A DNA stretch of 64,000 nucleotides from Thiorhodovibrio frisius (GTDB lineage: Bacteria > Pseudomonadota > Gammaproteobacteria > Chromatiales > Chromatiaceae), in the NCBI RefSeq assembly GCF_033954835.1, contig NZ_CP121471.1:5078501-5142500 (forward strand). The letters run 5' to 3'. Shown piece by piece: positions 18,020 through 25,915 of the stretch; the first letter of the stretch is position 1; every line of letters begins with the position of its first letter. The notes beneath the pieces were generated by a model. It was not told the origin of the DNA. It was given only the letters and a program-made list of their open reading frames with translations, and did no database searches. A program made the translations under genes and the position numbers.

Positions 18020-20497
18020 TCAGGGAATCCATGACCAAACTTCAATCGCGGCAAATCTTGTCAACGGTTGACTGAGTTGGATATAAAGCGGTTTGGTTCC
18101 GCTGTTAATTTTTCCGTAGCCTGACATACCTGGCTTGAGTGGTGTGGTTGCGGTGTTGCTGAACTCGATCAGCAATGAGAAAGTTTGTCCGAAGTCCGAT
18201 TCTGAACCCGTTGGTTCAATCGCAACGACCCTACCGTGGAAAGGATGCAGCGGATAAGACATGAGGCGTATTTCCGCTGATGCTTCGATTTCGACGTCTG
18301 CGACCTCGGCTTCCGGTATGATCATCTCAACAATCGGCTTGATTTTCGCCTGCGCCATTGCAAAAGTGGCCCCTTGGTCTAGAAACATACCGACTTTCTG
18401 TTTCAGATGCGGGTCTACTAAATAGCCGGTGAAAGGCATTCGCAACTGAGCTCCGCTCATCTGCTCTTGTGAGTCAGCGAGCAACTGACGCAAGCGACGC
18501 AATGCCGCCTCTGCTTCAACGACCTGCTGACGCGCGATCTCAATTTCTTCTGGTGTTGGACCGTTCTCGAGCAGCTCCAACTGCGCTTTCGCTTCTGTCA
18601 GCTCTTTTCCTTTGGCCGCTACGGAAACAATGAGTTCCCCGATACGCTGGCGGTCGATGGCTGCCTGTTTCTCGCTGCGAGACAGCTCCAGCTCAGAGAT
18701 CAAGCCTGGGGGAAGCTCATTGATACGATCAACTTCACGATCACTGTACTCAGACGCGACCTGCGCCGTTTCGAGCTGTTTTCGGGCTAACTGGGCGGCT
18801 AGCTCGGCGCCTTCTACGCGCGCGCGAGCTGCGGCGATCGTTTCCGTTCTTTCTCCACCAAGAAGCTGTTGAAGGCGATTCTGCCGCTGCGCCAGCTGTG
18901 CTTGTTGTTCAGCGATTTGCTCGCGCATCGCGGCGATTTCGCTCTCAAGCTCAATCGCTTGTATTACAGCGATGGTGTCAGCCCCTTGAATGAGAGCTCC
19001 ATCTCCGCCACGATAACGAACATCGATCAAGCGGCCAGCAATGGGAGCCTGTATCGCCTGTTGTTCCGGTGGAAGTAGCACGACCTTCCCGCCGGGCCGA
19101 TATGGTAAGGGCAGCATCAGCATTAATCCCAGCAGGATCAATACAAGTAGCGTCGTAGAATACCGGCTCACCGGTGACTTTTTCTTTTCGGGATCACTCT
19201 GGATCATTTCGTGGTACGCCGAGTCCGTTCGGCTTGGAGTGACGCCTTCCTGACGAAAAAGTCGGCGCATAATCCAGCGCAAGATCAGCATCAACACTCC
19301 CGCGAGAATGATAACGTGAGTTGCCTGACCGAAGATTTGCGGAAAAGCCTCAATTAGCGCGCTGACAAGATGGTCGGTAATTCGTACAAAGGCCCAAGCC
19401 CAAATGGCTGTGAGCGCAATGCCATAAAACAGCAAGCGCCGCGCGCGTGCTGGATCAATCCCGGTCGGCAACGGTTTGCCGGTCAAGCGTGCACGGGTGA
19501 CGTACAGAGCCGTTTTCAACGTGCTGAGTGGTAGCTTCAGAACAGTCATCAGCCAGCGATACCCATCTGATGGCCGCCATGGCAGACTGACCAGGAGGAT
19601 AGTGAGGAGCGCTGTATGGCTGATCACAAGTGCGTTGAGCGCGAGTTGACTACCACTGCCCCTCAGAATGAACCAACCGAGAGATCCGAGCACCAGAAGG
19701 ACAAAACGAAAAAGGAGATTTGAGCCCCAGGTCCAGAGTCGCGCCGAACGATTAAAATTGCTAATAGCGCTATTGTCGATGTGAAAACGCGGCAGAATGC
19801 CAAATACGAGGCGCAAGCCGAACGATTGCACCTGCCCCCCGTAGTAGCCGATCAGCGTGCCCTGGACTAGACAACGTAGCAGACTGATCAGAAGCAAGCT
19901 GAACAGAAAGCGCCAGAGATAGGAGCTCGACTGGTCAATATAGGCAAGGTCCTGCTGCATTGCGGGTTGGTTCTGAAACAGCGTATAAACTGCAACTGGC
20001 ACCAGGACCGTTAGGCTCAGGACTAACAGCAAAAAAAACGGGCGAAGTGGCCGCACCACCTTGGCTAAACCCACAAAAAAGCTATTTGGATCCGCAAAAA
20101 CCCAACCTTCACCAGCAGAGGGTAGCGCCTTGGTTTCTTCGGAAGTCACAGACATGCCGACGGGGGGCGTGGCGTCCTCAGCTGGCAACGCGTGATCATC
20201 AGCGGCGAGTGGCCGCGTTCCCGGACGGATCAGATCGTTGGAGAGCGCCTGCTGTAGGAAGCCCTCAACATCCTGCGGAGTCAATGTTGTCCGATGACGT
20301 ACATTGAACGCGGACGTGATCGAGTCACAGTTGCTTTGGCCATCAAAAGACTGAAACAGGGCTAGCGTCTGCGCGTCAAACTCATAGTGCGCGGCATTAA
20401 TGGGGTCAACGACCCTAAAGACCTGCTTATCGGAGCGTGAGGCAATCGTATCGCTCTGAATCAGCAAGTCCGGTCGGAATTGTGGGTAAGGGCTCAT
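18020..20497 (-). CDS. PqqD-like / M50-like membrane / HlyD fusion protein (inactive protease signature)
   Basis: 825 residues. Residues 1-90 resemble a PqqD-type winged-helix domain. Residues ~135-450 hold several hydrophobic helices arranged as in site-2-protease (M50) HlyD-fusion proteins, with FGLRLVFGILPRFHID and PSDGYRWLM matching family landmarks. In the place where HExxH should stand, just before the FGLRL landmark, I read VQGTLIGYYGG, so zinc binding and proteolysis appear lost. Residues ~470-825 are a HlyD periplasmic adaptor: barrel/lipoyl start (GRLIDVRYRGGDG), a long coiled coil (~530-670) and the barrel return. It probably sits in the inner membrane with the adaptor in the periplasm. 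Adaptors usually need a pump and outer-membrane channel; none is adjacent. It is last in the minus operon that begins near 25.4 kb. Confidence 0.8.
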   Translation of the reverse strand: MSPYPQFRPDLLIQSDTIASRSDKQVFRVVDPINAAHYEFDAQTLALFQSFDGQSNCDSITSAFNVRHRTTLTPQDVEGFLQQALSNDLIRPGTRPLAADDHALPAEDATPPVGMSVTSEETKALPSAGEGWVFADPNSFFVGLAKVVRPLRPFFLLLVLSLTVLVPVAVYTLFQNQPAMQQDLAYIDQSSSYLWRFLFSLLLISLLRCLVQGTLIGYYGGQVQSFGLRLVFGILPRFHIDNSAISNFNRSARLWTWGSNLLFRFVLLVLGSLGWFILRGSGSQLALNALVISHTALLTILLVSLPWRPSDGYRWLMTVLKLPLSTLKTALYVTRARLTGKPLPTGIDPARARRLLFYGIALTAIWAWAFVRITDHLVSALIEAFPQIFGQATHVIILAGVLMLILRWIMRRLFRQEGVTPSRTDSAYHEMIQSDPEKKKSPVSRYSTTLLVLILLGLMLMLPLPYRPGGKVVLLPPEQQAIQAPIAGRLIDVRYRGGDGALIQGADTIAVIQAIELESEIAAMREQIAEQQAQLAQRQNRLQQLLGGERTETIAAARARVEGAELAAQLARKQLETAQVASEYSDREVDRINELPPGLISELELSRSEKQAAIDRQRIGELIVSVAAKGKELTEAKAQLELLENGPTPEEIEIARQQVVEAEAALRRLRQLLADSQEQMSGAQLRMPFTGYLVDPHLKQKVGMFLDQGATFAMAQAKIKPIVEMIIPEAEVADVEIEASAEIRLMSYPLHPFHGRVVAIEPTGSESDFGQTFSLLIEFSNTATTPLKPGMSGYGKINSGTKPLYIQLSQPLTRFAAIEVWSWIP

Positions 20498-20545
20498 TGC
20501 TTTCGCATTGAGACTAGGAGATCGGCGATCTTGATGGCTTTGGGC

Positions 20546-21514
20546 CTAGCAGTACCCTAGACGATGTGTAAGAGAGCTGATTTCTTCAATCAGTCGTTCT
20601 TTCGCTATCTTCTTGTCCTCGCCACCTAGTTGCCGGGATTGCGACCCCCAGTCGATCCTCTCTTCCGAAAGAAACTCCGCCAGCGATGGTTCAAGGAACT
20701 GGCGATGCTGTAGGGCAGGGTTTCTGAGGAACTTGTTGTCGTTTCCGCCTTCCGCCAAAGCAGGTCCGATATAAGCATAAGGTGAGTGCTCAGGGTGCTT
20801 CATCGCAGTGATCGCATCCGCGTCTGTCCGCAACCCAAGCCACTCTGCTATCTGGAACAGGTAACGATCTGGCGAAGACAGGAGTTCCTCGCCTTTCACC
20901 ATCAACGATTGACCAGGCGGGAGGGTGCGGGTGAATTCGAGAATATTATGATGAATGCGATACCAGGATAGCAGCGTGTCTACACGGTCAGTCGTATCCC
21001 TAGGACGATTCTCCTTCAGCCATTCTATCATCGAACTACGGGAAGAAACCGGGTGGCGGGTCACATGAAGAAAGAAGCTCTTAGGATAATAGGTCCATGC
21101 TCGCTCTATATTCAGTCGCTGGACGGATGTAACGGGACTCTTCTCCATGCCGAGCCTCGGAGCTACCCGAGCGAGCATATGGTCCATCAGCGCTTTGGTA
21201 GTCCAATGCCGCCTCTCGTATAGCCAGCCTATTGCCCGCGCAACTGTGCCTTGTGTTTGATAGCCAAACTCAATTTGCGCAATGGCGCGGGAGAGACCAT
21301 GAGGCCCAAAAAAATTGCCGGCCCGATATTCCTTATCAAGGACTTCCTCTAACGTGTCGCCGATGAACAGATGGAGTTCCGGAAAACCATAAATCTGCGG
21401 ATGTTGCCCAATCATGGTCGAGATGACCGAGGAGAAGGATCGTGGCGGGGACAGCAAAACTAGCAGTCTGTCCGATTGAGCGAAGGGAGTTGATAGCAAC
21501 GTCGTTTCAGGCAT
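20546..21514 (-). CDS. Sulfotransferase
   Basis: 322 residues, ATG at 21514. The PAPS 5'-phosphosulfate loop reads LSPPRSFSS (residues 21-29) and the 3'-phosphate strand/helix reads HVTRHPVSSRSSM. Downstream landmarks are the WYRIHHNILEF helix, AEWLGL and the Gly-rich LAEGGNDNKF segment. PAPS-dependent sulfation of a hydroxyl or amine is the expected reaction; the acceptor is unknown. It is a close paralogue of 23862-24821 and a more distant one of 17061-17984. Its start overlaps the stop of the upstream alpha/beta hydrolase gene by 8 bp, so the two are probably translationally coupled and act on one product. Confidence 0.85.
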   Translation of the reverse strand: MPETTLLSTPFAQSDRLLVLLSPPRSFSSVISTMIGQHPQIYGFPELHLFIGDTLEEVLDKEYRAGNFFGPHGLSRAIAQIEFGYQTQGTVARAIGWLYERRHWTTKALMDHMLARVAPRLGMEKSPVTSVQRLNIERAWTYYPKSFFLHVTRHPVSSRSSMIEWLKENRPRDTTDRVDTLLSWYRIHHNILEFTRTLPPGQSLMVKGEELLSSPDRYLFQIAEWLGLRTDADAITAMKHPEHSPYAYIGPALAEGGNDNKFLRNPALQHRQFLEPSLAEFLSEERIDWGSQSRQLGGEDKKIAKERLIEEISSLTHRLGYC

Positions 21515-22469
21515 GCGCGTTCAGCAAATAGTGCCAGACTGGTTCAAAGACCGGCTGGCCTTGAGTTCCAATAGGAGTGAGATTGTCTTGTGCGACGCAG
21601 GCATGGTACTTTCCCCGTCGAACATTCTTAATACGAGTCACCAAACGCCGCGATTGCTTGAAAGCAGAGTCGCTTTGGTCGACAACGGCAATAGCGCTGT
21701 CATCCAATCGCATCAACTTCCAACATTCAAGAATTCTGTCAAAACCTTCGTCGTCGCTATGCACGAAACCGAAATACCGCTCTGTCGGCGTAACACCTTC
21801 AGCGCTGATCCAATCGGCATGTTGGTTGATAGTACGAACGAAATCAACCGGCGCCGCCAGCATTACAACGCGCAAGACCTGATAGGTTTTCCCGATGATA
21901 GCGGCTTGACCACCGCCCTGGGAGTGACCCGCCACAACAACTTTCGACCAATCGATACAATGTGACCCGCAGCAAAACTGTTCCCACCCTTGATCCGTGC
22001 GGCTGGATGAGAGGAGATTGAGCAATGCATAAAGACGGGCCTCGATACTGTTTTTCCTACCAATATCAATTAGCCCAGAACGATTGCCACCATCGAGAAT
22101 ATCAAGGCGTAATTTGCCATGGCAATTGGTATCGGTGGCGTCTCGGCATAGCCCCCCGACTGTCCAGGAGTTTGGATAACTCAGATTGATGGCATGATAG
22201 CCCATGTTGGCAGCTAACGACGTGATGCGTTTTTGATGCGTTGGCGTTCCGTATGATCCACATAAAAATAAAAACAATTGATTGCGCGCAGAAACCATTG
22301 GGTTGCGCATCACCAGATGGTCGTCACACCATTGCGTAACAGCTGAATCACATCGGTCCGGGGCAATTGCTGCTATCGAAATATCGCTACCCGCGAAGTT
22401 CGGGTGAAGTGGACTTTGATCTTGCAATCTCCTGAGTCGAAAAGGCGAGTTTGAAGAGACGGGGCGCAT
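21507..22469 (-). CDS. Alpha/beta hydrolase (BPSS1187-like)
   Basis: 320 residues. The nucleophile elbow is GHSQGGGQAA, following VVVA, in the middle of the protein; an acidic residue is likely in the FVHSDDEGF stretch, and the catalytic histidine is likely in GKYHACV near the C-terminus. The N-terminal LFLFLCGSYGTP strand supplies the oxyanion region. The arrangement resembles the BPSS1187 family of uncharacterised esterase-like proteins. No signal peptide was recognised. It lies between a propeller-like protein and a sulfotransferase and overlaps the latter by 8 bp. By analogy with sulfotransferase-thioesterase pairs of polyketide pathways it might release the chain from its carrier, but esterase activity on another substrate is equally possible. 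Confidence 0.78.
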   Translation of the reverse strand: MRPVSSNSPFRLRRLQDQSPLHPNFAGSDISIAAIAPDRCDSAVTQWCDDHLVMRNPMVSARNQLFLFLCGSYGTPTHQKRITSLAANMGYHAINLSYPNSWTVGGLCRDATDTNCHGKLRLDILDGGNRSGLIDIGRKNSIEARLYALLNLLSSSRTDQGWEQFCCGSHCIDWSKVVVAGHSQGGGQAAIIGKTYQVLRVVMLAAPVDFVRTINQHADWISAEGVTPTERYFGFVHSDDEGFDRILECWKLMRLDDSAIAVVDQSDSAFKQSRRLVTRIKNVRRGKYHACVAQDNLTPIGTQGQPVFEPVWHYLLNAHA

Positions 22470-22535
22470 GCACTTGAGGCTCAGTGATTACAGGGAATGA
22501 TTAAACTCGAACAGTCAACGCGATAGAATGGCACT

Positions 22536-23831
22536 TCAGATGGAAAAAGCAGTATTCGAAATATGTACAAACCGGATGCTTTCAGTTAGGTTAAAGTCGA
22601 CGTTTTCGGCCAGCAGAACGATATCGTCATCTCCGCACGCAATCGCTTTGCATGTTTTCACTTGATCGAGTCGCTCAAATCCATCTCGTGTCATGTGCTG
22701 CCAGTCGATACCGTTGCGAGAGAAAGATAACTGAAGACCCTCATTATCGCTCGTACCCATCAAAAGATGATCGTTTTGGCTATGCAGGAATAGCCATTCG
22801 CGTGCTTTGCGATCACCTAGGCTTGGTCCTAGGGCCGACAACGGGAGCTTGAGTCCACTGACTGAAAAGCGTGGCACACCAAATAGCAGCTCCCAGTGAT
22901 CGTCGGGATCAATGCGCAAAAGCTCAAAACCCTGGTAGTCGAAAAAACCTGATACCGGATAACGAGCATCAATGCTGGTTCCCGCAACTAGGAACAGGCT
23001 CCCCCGATGCACGACACAGCTGAATACTTGCATATTCTGTGCATAGCGTTCCGCGCCTTGCTCGAAAATGGGTCTCCAGCGAATGGGCTCTGCAGCGGGC
23101 GAGGTGCTCCAGATACTGCAACCCAGCTGGATGTCTTCGATACTGACGTAAAGCGCCCCGCTGAAGCTCACGACATGGTTCACTGCGTGATTTTTTGATT
23201 GTTCCAGCAAGTCAAGCAAGTTTAAGGGATCAGTATCAAGAACGATTTCGCCGTCCAGCGGTGACAACTGCGCCGTAACATCAATGAGTCGGTTGATATG
23301 GCCAACGGACCTTTGTTCGCGCCCCACCAGTAGCGTCCTGTCTCTGCAATGAAGGCAGGATGCATAATAGAACGCGGAAGCACATTCAGCGTGATCCTTG
23401 ACGTTAATCTCTGAAAATTGGCCAACGGGAAGATTATCTATGCTTAAAAAATATGTCTCGAGGTTTGGTGTGATTACCTTGAGGCAAAGGCGGCTCTTTC
23501 TGCTGTCACCTGCGTCGAGGATTGCGATGTCGCATGTCGTTTCTACAAGCTCTTGGCCGGAGATCTGTACTGGTTCTTGGGTCTGCAATGGTTCCTGGTT
23601 AAGGCTGCTATCAAGCAGCGTATGCCAAATACCGGTCTTAAGCTCACAAGCTTGAATCTTAATCCGATTCTGTTGATCGTCAAAATCGTGGGCAACTTGC
23701 GCAAGATAGAACCAGTGCTCGAAACCCAGGGTATCGATTGCATGAGCGACTGGCCGATCAGGTTGGTTTGGAAACAGGCACCCTAGGGTGTCGCTTGGAG
23801 TGATATCTCGGCAGATTGGGGTTTCGATCAT
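22536..23831 (-). CDS. Unknown protein, propeller-like, paralogue of 13851-15413
   Basis: 431 residues, ATG at 23831. Short repeated strands (LFLVAGTSI, LLMGTSDNEGLQL, ALYVSIED) suggest a beta-propeller. The second half follows the order seen in the 520-residue protein at 13851: a PLSALGPSL block (there PISALGAGF), a GTS/GTM strand, then SFSRNGIDWQHMTRDGF (there ELWRTCDGENWVAVTRTGF). No catalytic motif and no signal peptide are evident. It sits 30 bp downstream of a sulfotransferase gene and upstream of the hydrolase, in the same operon. Function unknown; presence of one member in each operon suggests a shared pathway role. Confidence 0.68.
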   Translation of the reverse strand: MIETPICRDITPSDTLGCLFPNQPDRPVAHAIDTLGFEHWFYLAQVAHDFDDQQNRIKIQACELKTGIWHTLLDSSLNQEPLQTQEPVQISGQELVETTCDIAILDAGDSRKSRLCLKVITPNLETYFLSIDNLPVGQFSEINVKDHAECASAFYYASCLHCRDRTLLVGREQRSVGHINRLIDVTAQLSPLDGEIVLDTDPLNLLDLLEQSKNHAVNHVVSFSGALYVSIEDIQLGCSIWSTSPAAEPIRWRPIFEQGAERYAQNMQVFSCVVHRGSLFLVAGTSIDARYPVSGFFDYQGFELLRIDPDDHWELLFGVPRFSVSGLKLPLSALGPSLGDRKAREWLFLHSQNDHLLMGTSDNEGLQLSFSRNGIDWQHMTRDGFERLDQVKTCKAIACGDDDIVLLAENVDFNLTESIRFVHISNTAFSI

Positions 23832-23861
23832 TGGTGGCTTTTATAGGCGGGGTGAATTGGC

Positions 23862-24821
23862 TTAATGGTAGCCGAGACGTTGGGAGAGTCCGCGCATTTC
23901 ATTCTTAATAAAAGGCTGATTGACAAACTCTAAGCCAAGATCGCCAAGAAGGGCTTCACCCTGTGCAGAAATCCATTGGGTCGGTTCAGCCTCGAAAAAT
24001 GCGTCTAGACTCGGCTCGGGGACTTGGGTTTGCCTCAGATTGGGGCTACTCATAAATTTCCCGTCATTGCCGCCACGCGCGTGCATCGGACCGATTCGGG
24101 CATAGGGTGAATTCTCAGGATGCTTCATCTGCTCGATTGCTTCGCGATCCGTGCGCACGCCAAGCCAGTCGGCGATTTGCGGTAGGTAAAGATCAGGGCT
24201 CGAAAGCAGATCCTCGCCCTTTATCCGAAAAACCTGCCCATCGGGAAGATTGCTGGAAAACTCCAGGATATTTCGATGCATATGATACCAGATCAGCATG
24301 TGATCCATTTCAAGTGATCGCGTGCGCTCGGTGAGCCTTCGAAGCGTCTTGCGTTCAGAAAAAAACTCCTGCATTGACAAGCGCGTTGAAACCGGATGGC
24401 GGGTCAGATGCAAATATTTGGCCTTCGGATAGCAGTGTCGTACATTATTGAGAAACGCCACGCGCATGCTGGTCACCGGGCTTTTTTCTATACCGATAGC
24501 CGGCTCTACGGCAGCTAGAAGCTCATCGAAGAGTTGCTTGACTGTCCAATCGCGTCTGGCATTCAACCACAGACCGGCGCGGATAATACCACTAGTAGTC
24601 TGGCGCCCTTCTCGCAGTTCTGCGATTGCTCGCAGGAGACCTTGCGGGCCACTATAGTGCCCATTTTTGCTCTCTCGCTCAATGACTTCGGCAACTGTTT
24701 GAGCGACGAAGAGATGCAATTCTGGAAAGCAATAAAGGTCCGGATGCTCGCCGATCATTGTCGAGACGACGGAAGAAAATGAGCGCGGCGGCGACAAAAT
24801 AATAAGTGGGTCGGGGGCCAT
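23862..24821 (-). CDS. Sulfotransferase
   Basis: 319 residues, ATG at 24821. The 5'-phosphosulfate loop LSPPRSFSS lies at residues 9-17 and the 3'-phosphate site reads HLTRHPVSTRLSM. The paralogue landmarks FPELHLF, IEKSPVTS, MHRNILEF, ADWLGV and ARGGNDGKF are all present, so the protein looks fully functional. It is very similar along its whole length to the protein at 20546-21514, which indicates a duplication within the cluster and perhaps two acceptor positions or two related acceptors. Spacing to the next gene is 30 bp. Confidence 0.86.
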   Translation of the reverse strand: MAPDPLIILSPPRSFSSVVSTMIGEHPDLYCFPELHLFVAQTVAEVIERESKNGHYSGPQGLLRAIAELREGRQTTSGIIRAGLWLNARRDWTVKQLFDELLAAVEPAIGIEKSPVTSMRVAFLNNVRHCYPKAKYLHLTRHPVSTRLSMQEFFSERKTLRRLTERTRSLEMDHMLIWYHMHRNILEFSSNLPDGQVFRIKGEDLLSSPDLYLPQIADWLGVRTDREAIEQMKHPENSPYARIGPMHARGGNDGKFMSSPNLRQTQVPEPSLDAFFEAEPTQWISAQGEALLGDLGLEFVNQPFIKNEMRGLSQRLGYH

Positions 24822-24881
24822 TTGAGGTTTTTGCTGAAGTGAATCTTGCTTTAGGTGTGGTTTGCTATTGAGTAAATTGTT

Positions 24882-25415
24882 TTACTGAATTGTCTCATGC
24901 GCGCGGATTGCAATGATCAGTTGATCGAGTTCGCGCTGAGTTTCAGCAGAAAGCGTATTGAGGAGGCGCAGCCGTTGCTCAGTCTTCAGTTTAAGCGCTC
25001 TAAGGTCATCGAGCGACGTGGAGCTAGGATGATACTCAGCATCCACGCTTGCCAGCCACTCGCCAATATGCTGGCGCATTCGTGGGATTTCTTCGACAAG
25101 AGAAGCGTAGCCAGGTAAATGCGGGCTATCGTCGATTAGGCCCGCGAAATGTTGTGTTTCGTTCTGAATATGAGCCGGGTCGCGCATTGCATGGCGGAGC
25201 TTGACCCAATCTTCCCGTGTGATTCTGTGGGTTGTATTGTCAGTTTGATCTTGATCGGCCTCTGCATGCGCTGGAGCAGTGCGCAAGAAGATCGACAACA
25301 TAGCGAGCCCATCAATGTCGGATAATTCACCAACGCGCTCTTCGCCAAAAGCGACACTCAGGCGATTAAGAATTTCTTGGTTGCGTACCTGTTTTTCGTT
25401 TTGCGGGGTTGTCAT
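24882..25415 (-). CDS. Unknown small protein, first gene of the second operon
   Basis: 177 residues from the ATG at 25415 (MTTPQNEK); a TTG at 25502 would add 29 Cys-rich residues that look like untranslated sequence. The protein is acidic to neutral and mainly helical: LNRLSVAFGEERVGEL, then a charged C-terminal half (LRALKLKTEQRLRLLNTLS) that could form a coiled coil. I do not recognise a family. It is 60 bp upstream of a sulfotransferase gene on the same strand, so it probably shares the transcript with the rest of the sulfotransferase/HlyD operon. Confidence 0.55.
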   Translation of the reverse strand: MTTPQNEKQVRNQEILNRLSVAFGEERVGELSDIDGLAMLSIFLRTAPAHAEADQDQTDNTTHRITREDWVKLRHAMRDPAHIQNETQHFAGLIDDSPHLPGYASLVEEIPRMRQHIGEWLASVDAEYHPSSTSLDDLRALKLKTEQRLRLLNTLSAETQRELDQLIIAIRAHETIQ

Positions 25416-25814
25416 TCGAGTATTGAAGAGTTGGTGCTTGTTGAGTATTTTTGTTACGCGATAGGCACACACGCTGCAGGCAAGGGCCTGAGGCTTAAGC
25501 AAAGTAAGTGCACCAAGACCAAAGGGCTCATGGATGGGGAGCTCGCTCTGATGCCGGGCCCAGCCCTACTCGCCACATGCGCTGCCTTGGGATTGCACCG
25601 GCCAAAGGTTTCAGCAACCCTTGACTCCGCATCTCGGCGTAATCCGAGGTTGCTCACACTCCGGTGGTTTTCGACGGCGCGAAGACAGACTCTTCTATTA
25701 GGTCTTCCTTGTCAAATCATTATTCCGAACAGCTAGTAACGCCTCTAGAACAACCCAAACAAGTGATAGCCGGGTTAGCGAAGCGTAAGCTAACAATTCT
25801 TGTCAACACGTGGG
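25416..25814. other. Gene-poor stretch left of the insertion sequence
   Basis: About 400 bp with no ORF that carries a recognisable domain or ribosome binding site. It probably contains the promoter for the operon starting at 25415. A small hairpin, GTTAGC (25774-25779) with GCTAAC (25789-25794) around GAAGCGTAA, resembles the REP-like TTAGCGAAGCGTAA element common in bacterial intergenic DNA. Confidence 0.4.
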
Positions 25815-25823
25815 AATTTGTTT
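25815..25823. repeat. Left target-site duplication (AATTTGTTT)
   Basis: Nine bases identical to 27580-27588, lying directly outside the left inverted repeat of the insertion sequence. Confidence 0.85.
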
Positions 25824-25854
25824 GGGTGCGGCTCTTTTGGAACGACGCCAAGCG
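25824..25854. repeat. IS left terminal inverted repeat
   Basis: Begins GGGTGCGGCTC; matches the reverse complement of 27549-27579 at 27 of 31 positions. Confidence 0.88.
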
Positions 25855-25915
25855 CCGCAGAATCCAGCGGTTGCGGGCGACGTTTCCGGTCGATGGTGAT
25901 GGCGCAAGTGAGACA

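Noticed and set aside
24882-25502. Longer TTG start for the 24882 gene
   Set aside because: The extra 29 residues look untranslated; ATG at 25415 is the simpler start.
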